DNA of 64,000 nt from Clytia hemisphaerica (taxonomy: Eukaryota > Cnidaria > Hydrozoa > Leptothecata > Clytiidae), in contig CACVBU010001300.1 of the NCBI GenBank assembly GCA_902728285.1, forward strand, positions 153,318 to 217,317, given 5' to 3'. Position 1 is the stretch's first letter, and every line of letters starts with the position of its first letter. The notes beneath the pieces were generated by a model that did not search any database, was not told the DNA's origin, and was given only the letters and a program-made list of their open reading frames with translations. Shown piece by piece: positions 10,501 to 22,500 of the stretch. Made by a program: the position numbers and the translations under genes.

Positions 10501-13500
10501 GGTGTTCACGTGTTTTCCACGTTTCATCAATCTATTGGTCAACGACAGCACCTTTCTATTGGATGAAGCTTTACAGGTAATTTAATCGGATCAATTTACG
10601 CGAGATTTTACACAGAGCTCAATTTTCTGTTTTCCAAAAGTCTCATGGACGTCAACCCTTGGATTTGTTACTGTTAAACTTAATGTTTTTGGGACTATTA
10701 TTGGTGGGGTAAGGTGGAATCTGTTGTGGTACAAATGTTACCATTAACCCATGCATCTTGCGGGTTGGGGGGAGCTCAAATTTCGATTTGAAAAATATTC
10801 AGAATGTTTCTTTGTTCTTAAATCTGAAAAGCCTAATTTATTCACCTCAACTTTTCTTAATTGATTGTCTATTATATGGTTAGAACCTAACGATGATAAA
10901 GACCTTGGAACAAGAGAAAGATAACGGCGAGTGGAATCTTCTTGAATCAGCCGAAATGAGAAGGGTAAGGTTTAATAACTTCCGTAGATGCTACCCAAGT
11001 TGAAAGACTGAATAGTTGATTCTAACCCTATAGGGATTCATTCAAATTGCAACCGCCTAGCTATGCCAATTTCCAGCAAACATGAATTTAAATGGATAAT
11101 AGACTTATAACGGAACGATACGAGCGCTCTAAATCCTTTCATTTCTCTGATTATAGAAAGAAGAAAATTTGACACAATTTGGACATTTCGCGCGTGCGTA
11201 CAACACAATGGCCAAAGAAACTGTTCACGTTTTGTGTTATATTACGAAAGATATTACAAGGTATACGCGTGCGTCAATTCATGATATCCATGACGTAATG
11301 TTTTATACAGTAGCACTTAAAATAACCCAAAAGTTAATAAGTGGCAACTACCTGGTCTTTTTGGGTACTTCCGTATAAAAAATTACGTCATGAATAGAAT
11401 CAATGATTTTTCTTTATTGTTCACTTAGGAATCGATCTTCATAAGTGTGCTCTGGTTGCTTCTATTAGGTATTAGGTATTTTGGCTTTGATCATTTTCAC
11501 TTGGAAAAATGGGTGTCTTTCTATCGATCCCAGTGCTTGGTGTTTGAGAACGATTTCTTTGGTTTATACATTCTCCTTTATAAAAGTAAAAAAATGGTAA
11601 TTTATAGATTCGAATTCAAAATGTATCTACGACATGGGCAGAATTCTGCAGTCTACTTTCTTCCAAAGGATTTTTTTGGTCATAATATAAACCTATATCT
11701 ATAACCTATACAAATAATATAAATATATACTTTATTTCTCCCAGCAATTGTATGATTATATTTTAGGCCTTTCGCAAGTCCATGTATGGCGACAAGTATG
11801 GCAGCGTTTTTGAATTACTTTTTGGTACATTTGGTTGGTCCTAAACGCAAAGAGTTGAAGGTATACCAAGAAAGGTTTTTTTTTGTATCCTGAAAATAAG
11901 CAATTTAAAAAGTATTCGAGCGACTTTTTTGAAGAATTTTTAGTACAGTTGGCGCTTTCTAATTCGATGTTCAAGGGGGGTTGAATTATCATCGAATGAG
12001 GGAATGTATTGAATGGTAAAGTGTCGTTTACGAGTGTTTCTTGTTAAAGGCGGCTTTCAATGTTATCGAATAATGAAGTATAAAGAATAATGGAGTGTAT
12101 CGAATTAGAGAGTGTCACTTTTTATGCAATCTCAAAATATTCGAATGGTTTTTGAAGAATTTTAAGCATTAACTATGTTGTGTTGGTTTTGCTATGGAAG
12201 ATAATCCAATTTGAATGCGAGTGAACTTTTAATTATTGACAATGTAAACAAAGATTTTCCGTCTCAGCGAGGTAAAAAAAGGGCTTTTCCGTCACCAAAT
12301 TCAACAAAAATTGAAGAATCTTGCCTTCAGTTCATCTCTGTCTGAGACAAAAAACTTTGACTTCTGTATTTAATGATCGAATGATTTCTTTCTTTTTAGG
12401 TCAAGGATTTCGAGAAGTACAATTTCGAGCCATCTACATTGGTCATTAATATTGCATGTATTTACATTTCGTTGGCCAAAGAAGACTCCTTTTGTCAAGC
12501 CATCGTTACTGACGAACGATGCTATTCAAATGAATTATTCACCAGATGTCTGGATCTTCTTGAGTAAGTGGCAAAGTATTAAAGGTTTTGTTTTTTAAAT
12601 AAGAGTGATATCGTTTGCTTACTCATCAATTCTAATTCACAAGCTTTTTGGACCTACCTGGAGGTCCTATAAATTAACCTCTGTCCGTTCGTCCGTCCGT
12701 CCGTTCGTCCGTCCGTCTGTTACCAGCTTTTCTCAGGATTGGCTCATTAGTTTTTTCTGATTTTTGGCACAATGATGCAAAATGGCAATGCCCAAAATGT
12801 GACGGAGCCCGATTTTCGAAAAAAAATCATTTCCGGCCAAAAATGCCGGAAATATGCCGGAAAAACCGGTTTTTTGGCATTTTCTCAAGATTTCATCATT
12901 AGTTTTTTCTATTTTTGCACAAAGATGCGTATAAGCATGCCCAAACTTGGCCGAGTCCAATTTTGAGAAAAACTTTTCCGGTCGAAATGCCGGAAAATAT
13001 GCGGAAACGCCGTTTTGCAGATTTCATTGGATTTTTCCTTATATTTTTTTTTTCATACAAAACATTATTAATCCAATGCCACCATCAAGCATGATTCATG
13101 TCAATAAAACTGATTTTTGAAGCCGGAACTTTCTAAACCGCCCGGCAAACAGCCGATTTTCGCCGGAAATATTCTTGAATTTCTTGACTTTATATTTTTC
13201 ATGAATTTGCACACTGATGCAAAATGTCAATACCTAAATTGTGACGAAGCCTGATTTTCGAAAAAAATTCATTTCCGGCCGAAAATACCGGAAATATACC
13301 GGAAAAACTGGATTTTTGGCATTTTCTCGAGATTTTATCCATAGTTTTTTGATTTTTGCTCAAAGATCTTATTACAATGCCCAAACATGGCCGATTCCGA
13401 TTTTTGAGAAAAAAATTTTTCCGGCGGAAAATGCTGAAATATGCCGGAAATCGCCGTTTTCTAGATTTCATTGGGACTTTTTTTATTTACTTGTTTTTTT

Positions 13501-16500
13501 TTTTTTTCATTCAAAAACATTTTTAATAGCAATGCCCACTATCAAGCATGTTTCAATTCAATAATTGTTTTGAAGCCGGAACTTTTTTAAAAGTCGCCGG
13601 AACAACCTATTTCGCCGGAAAGGACAGTATTTCTTAATTTCTCGAGCTGTCCTTTATATTTTTTATGAAATTTTGCACACTGACGCAATATGACAATATC
13701 TAAAAATGTGACGGAGCCCGATTTTCGAAAAACATTTTTTCGGCCTAAAATGCCGGAAATATGCCGGACAACCGGTTTTTGACATTTCCTCGAATTTTTA
13801 TTTTTAGTTTTTTCTGATTTTTTGCAGAAAGATGCGTATCGCAATGCTCAAACATGCCGTGTTCGATTTTTGAGAAAAAATTTTTTGCGGTTGAAAATTC
13901 CAGAAATCGCCGTTTTTGCAGATTTTCATTGGTTTTTTTCCTCATATTTCTATGTTTTTCACACAAAAACATTATCGATAACAATGCTCACCATCAAGCA
14001 TGATTCAATTGTCAATAAAACTGATTTCGACCAGAACTTTCTATTTATTTTTTCCCTACAACCCTTCTCTCTCCCCCCATCATCAATCAATGATGAATTT
14101 CTTGCGTTATGCATTTTCGCTAAACGCTATGTTTTCTGACTGATTTTTTTCATTTTTCTCCTTGCATTGCTATCTAACTTTCATCATCAGGTAGGTCCAT
14201 TCAGCATCTAGCTTGTTCACATTGGATTGACATGAATGTGGAGCAAGATTGGTCAGAAGAAGGAAAAGAAAAACATTTTTTGCTTATATCAGCATAATAT
14301 AACAATAGGCAGACACTGTCTTGATATGAACTGTGTCTGATATGAAACGGGGACACTTATGTAAAATTGAAAATTTTAAATACAGTTAACGCTCGCTAAT
14401 TCGATGTTCTACCATTCGATACGCTCTCTCTTATTCGATCAAAATCCAACCCCTTGGAAAACGAATAAAAGAGCATCAACTGTAATATTTTCAATGCAAC
14501 CATGAAATATTTAATTAGGATATTTTGAGCAGCGAAAGGACTTTTGGCCGACCTCCATACACTGTCTGCACCCCAAAATGTCGATGAATTTTGTTTTCTT
14601 TCTGACGCCTCAAATAATCATTGGAAATACAAAAATGAGCCTAATAACACTTATTTGTCACCTAAAGATTCTTTCCCAATGCATAATTCCATTTTAAACC
14701 ATTGTTGATAAAAATTATTCACGCCCAAACTTTCATTTTTTAAAGTTACTGCACCCCAAAATGTAGGCTAGCCTTTTTCCGTATAACTTCTAGTGAAATC
14801 AATAAATCTTGTTGATTTTTTGTATGGTAAGACCTAATACAACACAGAATCGACATAAATTTTAAAAATAAGGGAATTGATCCAAAAAATTGTCAAAAAT
14901 CTAAATTGCTTTTCTACTGCACCCCAAAATGTAGGTGTATTTTTGCGTGTTTGCAGAAAAAAGCAGAAAGATTACATCAAAATTTATGTTTTTTTGTAAA
15001 AAAGTTTTTAACCGGAGACCTTCTGTCAAATTATCAAAAGAAACCTAAAAATTTTGCTTCGCTTGGTGTTTTAAAGTAGCATTTTAATCAGTTTTAGTTC
15101 CGTTTTTCACGGAAAAATTGCTACTTTTTGACGTTTTTGACGTCAGTTTTGTCAAAATTTCGAAAAATGAGGGTGCTTCAAAATGACATATCTTTTATTG
15201 GGTTTGAGCTACCAGCATAAAATTTTGACACAATGTTCAGGATAAACAGGGCTTTAAAGTCGACCCTAGTTTTTAGGACTTATCTTTTAGTCTTGGTGTA
15301 CCAATTTTTATTTGATTGAAAATTTGACCGAAAATTCAGACGTCACTTTGGAAAAAAATCTCTGGTTTCGCAAGAAAATTATCAAAATAAGCGATGAATT
15401 CGATTTAGATAACTTGATATATTCATAGGCTATCCATTTCCAAAGTTTTCTGGCTGCAAACACGTTGAAAAAATTTCAGTAGACGTCAAACCAAAAACCT
15501 ACATTTTGGGGTTCACACACATTTTGGGGTGCAGACAGTGTAGAGAGATTAAAGTGTTTCTGAAAGCGTATTTAATTATTTCCAATGCTTAAAAAACGCT
15601 AAATTTCATCAAAATGAGGCGGCGTTCCTTTATTAAAACGACACAGCTAATTTTTTTATCTTTTTACAGGAAATTGGAAGGTGGCCAGATGTTCATTCCA
15701 GACATGGCCAAAGTTAACGCACGTTTGAAAAAATGGCATGATAAACTAGTTGCTAGGGAAACGCCGGTGGTAAGTGGGTTATTTCATTGTCTATGAGATG
15801 AAGCCTCTTTTATCTCCTCTCTGCAGTCGGGACCAAAAGAAAGTTAAAAAGTTTAATTTCAATTGTTGAGGAAAAGTTGTATATCGAGGAACTGTTTCTA
15901 GCGGCCTTACTTAGTATGCGTGCATATAAAGTTGGCACTCTCTAATTCGACGTTCTACTTTTCGATACACTTCATTATTCAATGAAATTTAAAGTCCCCG
16001 TCAACAAGAAACTCTCATAAACGACGCTCCCATATTCGATAAGCTCCCTTATTCGATAAAAATCCAATTCCTCTCGAAGATCGAATTAGAGAGCGCCAAC
16101 TGTAGATGTTTAAATTCTTCTCAATTATGAAAAGGTGGAAAAGAAGAGTAGATAAGTTTGCATACTCAGCTGTACTCAGATAAATTTTGTAAGGATATAA
16201 GCACACTTGAACTATTTGCCAGCTCTCAAGGTATACAAATCATGTGTGAATGTAGAACCATTGAACAAAATTCTCTGTCAAATAATTACACATTTTTTAT
16301 GAACAAATTATATGAAAGGCTAAAGTGTTAAGAACAAGTTAAGATCATTTAAGATCATGTAAGGCTTTGTGAATTTTAAAACAACTGATTTCTTAGGAAA
16401 ATGGACAAAGATACTCACAAAATGGTCAAAATAAGAACATGTTAAGAACATTTTAGGCTTTGATGTTCTTTAAAAAAATACATATATTTATTTCAGTCGT

Positions 16501-19500
16501 TTCACTTCACTAACCATTCTTCATACAACGCACCCATCTCTTCAACTTCCTTCGAATTGGTTTCGAAGAAAAAGAATAAATAAAAAAATCGCACACGTAA
16601 CTTAATGCAAACGAGAACGTAAAAGCGGCACTAAGCCAAGGGTCGAAACCGTCGTAATTTACAAAACCGTAGTAAAGGTACACGAAATTTGGCGCAACGG
16701 AGAATGTTGTGAACGTAATCACTAACAAGAAAGTCGATAAGAATTGTTTATTATGTCTGAATAAGGTTCTCCTTCTTTTTCGACTCGTGGAGAGTGCCGT
16801 TGAATCTGTTTGTTGGGTGCTTTGTTGTGTTGTTTGATAACTCGTCGTTTGATCGAAATGGTGGATCTTTCTTGTCTTTCGTATCATGACTAGAATGTAG
16901 CTATATGTACCGATTGCTACCGTCAAGAAAATTGCATCGAATGATAAGAAGTAAAAACTGTACAGGGCATCCTCATCAAAGTCAATAAGCCAAAATGTCA
17001 AACATAATATACCATTGATAATGAAAAATGAAGTAACCAGTTTGATGGTGTGTTTATATTTCCAGTATAAAGGGTAAGTGATGTTCAGATAAACCTTTAG
17101 GAATCTGTCGAGAGTCAATGCAGTCATTATCTCATACATAAAGGTGTATCCAAAAAATAATCTCAATTTGCCAATTGTGTACATTGTTTTTATGGGTGTA
17201 GTCCAAACTGCCACGCCCAATGCTGAAATCAAGAATTCGCTAAGGCTCAGACAAATGAAATATAGTTTTTGAATCGATCTTTCTTCGTTGAATTTTGTTG
17301 TGATCAGCAAATATAAGCCGAATGCATGAAGAAGCGAAGGGATGGTGTATGCTGTTACGCCGAGAATATCCCTGTCCAGCACCATACTGGAAAAGAGACC
17401 TAGTCGCAATGTCAACACATTACAAGACTCGATTCGGCTCTTGATTTTTAAAAGGTTAGTTCTTTGAGAAAGGCCTAGAATAAAAAATCTCTTTAGTACC
17501 AAAATCTACTGCATCCAGAGTTTTTGACACCATAGAAAAACTTATTCCATTATTGAAAATTTATGGATGGAAGAAGTAAAAAGAAATTCAGATTTAGGGT
17601 TGTTCATCTTAGATCTTTAAAATGGCTCGTAGTGTGATTCTCAAATGAATTATTCATCGAACTCAAACCGTTTGTTTAGTTTGAGGACATTTTTTAAAGA
17701 TGCTATTTCAATCGTATCTATTGCAAATTATTTTTAAAAAACGGCACTGATATATGCAGCTGTTAAAAGTGAACAATTCGATTATCTTGTCACGGAATAT
17801 TAGAATGAGCTTATGATAATCGTATGTGAAAACAATTTCCATCGTATTCTTTTGTGATTGTAATTCTACAATAATAAGCGCTGGTGTAAAAAGGGCATAA
17901 TCCTTTCGCTTTAAGTGTGCACTAATTCTCTTTTTGTTTGCTTCTTCTACCAATTTTCAATTTTAACAAATTTTTTTCCGTTGAAAAGATAACTTTTTGC
18001 ATTTTGATTCTAAAAACTTCATTTACGATAAAGAAGTACTGTGAAGACTCCCGATTTTAGCTACAGTATATAACTTTTCACAGAAAATTTTGCATCAAAA
18101 GTTGCATCCTCTAGAAAGTAGCTGAGTCGAAAAACCCCTGTATTGGCTGTGTTTTTTTTTTAACTTCAGCGAGTCACTTTCTAGCTTCTAGGCTTAACTA
18201 ATGATATGTATACTTTTATGTTAAAAATAATTATATAACTTTAAGGAACTCGTTTTAGCAAGAGAAAACTTTGTTAATTTTCGAAATAATGAGTTTCTCT
18301 GTGGTGGTATTAGAAACGTTTGATTTCTAAAGAAATCATTTTTTCAACCCAGAACTCCTTAAAAATCTCCGGAACAGCCTTCATGTTTTTATTTTTGCTG
18401 CCTAGCATTTATAAATTTTCATTTTTTCTTTAAATTTTCATATTTCGACTCATTATAAGACTTTATTTTTTGCGATTTATGTTTCTTGATCGTGCTTACA
18501 ATATAATTATTAAGTTATTAAAGAGCTAAGGTAATTCTGAAATTTGATACCTGATACACGTTTTTTTTATAAGGAACCTTAACTTGGCTCCGAGCCTGGA
18601 GTTCCTTATTTTAAATTCGTTCTCAAGATATTGGCAATCCTACGACTTGTGTCCTGATGGAATTGTTCAATTTGCTTATTGTTTTCAAAGATTTCTTCCA
18701 AATCTGATCCATTTCAACAATTTTCGTCTAATAGGCTCCGAGGAAAAAGTATAGATGAAAAAATCACACACATAACTGGTGCTGTACATCAGACTTAAGG
18801 CCATTGCCATCCATCCTTTATAAATTGGAATATTTTTCATACCGTAGTAAAAGTATATAAAGTCAGGAATAACTGTAAAAGTTGAAAATGTAATTACCAA
18901 GAGGAATGTCGAAAGAAATTGTCTATTTTGCTTCAATAATGTCTTTTGGTGTTTCTTTTGTTCTGTTGTATTCGTGGTGATACTGCTTTCTTCCTTTTGT
19001 GCAGTCTGGGGCGAGTTTCGGGTGATCTGGGACGTGTGAAACTGGTGTATTTTCCCATTCTTTCTAACCAGAAAGAAAATATAACCGTAAGTGCCTACAG
19101 CTACTACGAGAAAGATAGCATCAAAAGGCAAGTAGTAATACATGTTAAAAGTTTCCACCATTTGAAAGCTCGAGTCAAATGCAATGAATGCAACAAAAGC
19201 AATACTACTGTTTAATGCCAGGAAAATGATCACGAGTTTCACTGTGCGACTGTATGTCCAATATAATGGATACTTGATGTTTAAAAAAATCTTGAGAAAT
19301 CGATCCAAAGTTAATGCGATCATCACTTCGTACATAAGAGTGTAACCAAAGAACACTCGAACAAATGGTATAACCCCTTGTCTACCTTGATTCCAAACCA
19401 CTATACCAAGGGAACCGATTACAAACTCGCTGAAACTCAAAGTTATGAAGTATAACCTCTGTATTGAATTCCCATGGCTGAATTTTGTTGTGATCAACAG

Positions 19501-22500
19501 AAAAAGACCAAAGGCGTGAATGAAGGTGGTAACGGTGAAAACTGCCGCCCCTACCGCCTCTTTCTGTTGAGATGGCATGATTTGTTTTGTCCCAAAGTTG
19601 TAATAAAAAGGCTGTCCAATTTCAACTAGCACAATAGTGCAATCTCATTCAGACACCATGAAACCTTCCCGATATTTTTTGTTTCTACAGTACTAAAGAA
19701 TTTTCAAAAGTTCTTCCAAAAATATAAACGAAATGAAAATAGAAATATTGAAGATTTCGAAAAGTGAAATTAATTAGAAATAATATGATATCAATTAAAA
19801 AAAAGAAAAACAATCACGAAAGTCTAAAAAATGTTTATTGGAAATGTTGTTGGTTTAAAATATCACGCGACAGTTTCATCAGATTTTTACTGATGTATCC
19901 AGCTATCAAGATTATTTCAGTCCAGCCAAACGATTTGTAAATACAGCAAACTTTCTCTAATTCGAACCTCTACTATTCGAATCCTTCTATAATTCGAAGT
20001 AGAATATTGGTCCCCTCCAGCTAGAAAGTGTTGTGAAATACTCTCTTTAGTTCGAATCTTTCTCCAATTCGAGGAAAATCTCTTGTTCCTTGAAGATCGA
20101 TTTATAGAGAGTCAACTGTATACAAACCACAAAAGCGGTCTTCCTTTGGTCGGTTTTTCTCAGTTTGAATTTAGCCAAGAAGAAAAGTAGTAGTTAGTGG
20201 AACGTGAGCTAAAGTTTTATTATACTAGGTGTCTTAGTAGGGGGAATTTTGTTCGATTTTTTGGAATCGCTTAACTGTTTTGTTAGAAGCACTTGTTATA
20301 CATTTTTGGAAAGCTAAGGGGTAGGGGAATCGAAATTACTATGTTTCCAATTTTTTTCGGACACTTTGGTGTGATTTTCGGACAAATATGACGGTCTCAG
20401 GCAAAAATCATAGGGTTAAAAATTAATGAAAATTTTAGCTCGAGAAAACAGAGACCTGTTGTATATTTTTGGAAAGCTCTCAAAAAATTAAGATTAGAGA
20501 TATATTGGAAGTATAGGTGATTTCTGTACCTAACTCGAGATATTAACCCTTGAAAACCGTGTTTTTCAGTCAGAAACAGCTATTTTGTCCAGTTGTTGCG
20601 CTTTTTTGAAGCTCATATCTCGAGTTAGGTACTGAAATCACCTATACTTGCAATATATCTCTAATCCTAATTTTTTGAGAGCTTTCCAAAAATATACAAC
20701 AGGTCTCCGTTTTCTCGAGCTAAAATTTTCATTAATTTTTAACCCTATGATTTTTGCCTGAGACCGTCATATTTGTCCGAAAATCACACCAAAGTGTCCG
20801 AAAAAAAATTGGAAACATAGTAATTTCGATTCCCCTACCCCTTAGCTTTCCAAAAATGTATAACAAGTGCTTCTAACAAAACAGTCGAGCGATTTTACAA
20901 AATGCCCTCTACTATCTTCTTGATGGTGTAGTGCCAGCTGCCATCTGATTTTTAAGTCCCCCTCTCCGAGGGCCCCAGCCTTTATCGAGTATTAGTTGTT
21001 TCCGTGATCATCCAGGGTTGATGGGAATGGTAATATTGATAATACAACTGACTCCATCCTCAAAATATGTTTTTGGGTCGCTAAATTTATAAGCACATCC
21101 AAAAAATTTTGAAGCTTTGGAATGTTCTTAACATGTCATTTTGACCATTTTGTGAGTATTTTTGACCATTTTCCTAAGAAAAAGGGTGTTTTAGAGTCCA
21201 CAAAGCCTTTAAAATATCCGTAACTTGTTCTTAACATTTTGGCCAACGAAGCCTTATGATCTTATATAGTTTTTTCTTATAAAAACGTGTATGACCCATG
21301 TCTTTGAAATAGAGATAGAAGGGTTTGAATTTCGAAAATTTCGAAGCTTAGAAAACTATAACTAAACTTTTAACCTAATAGGGTAGGATACTATCAATTG
21401 AGTTTGAATTACAGAAAGATTAAAATAATGGAGCTTAGTAAATAAAGCTAAGCTAAGGTATTTCAGGGCTCGTCCCTCCCCAAGCGGTAATTCTGATCAC
21501 GATATCACGAAACTTTTTGTCTTCAATCACGATCACGAAAATCAGCAAAAAATTTGGATAATCACGCATCCCTTTGAAAAAAGTCTAAATCGCGCATCGC
21601 GGCTCAAAAATCTTTCAAATCACGATCACGTTCTGACCTCTGATCATGCAATCACGTTAGAAAAAAGTCCCTATCACGCCATTACGAAAACCGCTTGGGG
21701 ATTCTCTTTAAGGTCTCGTCTAATCATGTCATCATAGTTTGTTTTATCCCGTTTCTTTTCAGCCACCAGATGAATTCCTGGATCCTATTTCATGCGTATT
21801 GATGCACGAACCGGTCAAGCTCCCTTCTTCTGGACAAATCTTGTGTCGGTCCACCATCGCACGACATTTGCTAAGGTAATGAATTATAATTGCAACTTAT
21901 AGGCCAAGCATGTTGATTTTTATTCTAGATCAATTTTTTTATCTGAAATTTGCTTAAAAGGTAAATTTTGAGTATTAGTTATTTCATTTTGCTATTTAAA
22001 GATAATGTCGCGTTTCATGGGGTCCTCTTATCTGGCTAGTATCAAATTCCGACTATTGGTTTAAACACAATTTTTGAAATGAAAATGATTGTTTTGAGAG
22101 GTTTTCTTCAAATATTTTCCACCTTAGTTTTTGCATATCCCATCGGTCTGTTTTAGCAAATTAAATGACTTTGCGAAACAGGATTCGATCCTTGCAGGGG
22201 GGTCAAGCAGCTAGTACAAGACACTATGCCGGTTAGTAGCGTGGTGGTCTGTCATGTGAATTGGATGAAATCACTTAGTACTCAGGTGTATTAGCTGCTT
22301 GACCCCTCCCCCTCCCGTGATTTTCGTGAAATTATTCGTTTGTTATTTTTCTGCTTTCAGTGATGAGAACGACCCGTTTAATCGAAGTCCGTTGAAATTG
22401 GACCAAGTGATTCCGTGTCCAGAACTTCAAGAGCGTATCTACGAATGGATGACGGAAAACGGAATAGAACAACCGGACCTCACTGCTGATGATTGTGGTG

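Noticed and set aside
12733..14139. Overlapping frames on both strands of 75-107 codons
   Set aside because: They translate diverged tandem repeat units of one element, and the peptides repeat each other.
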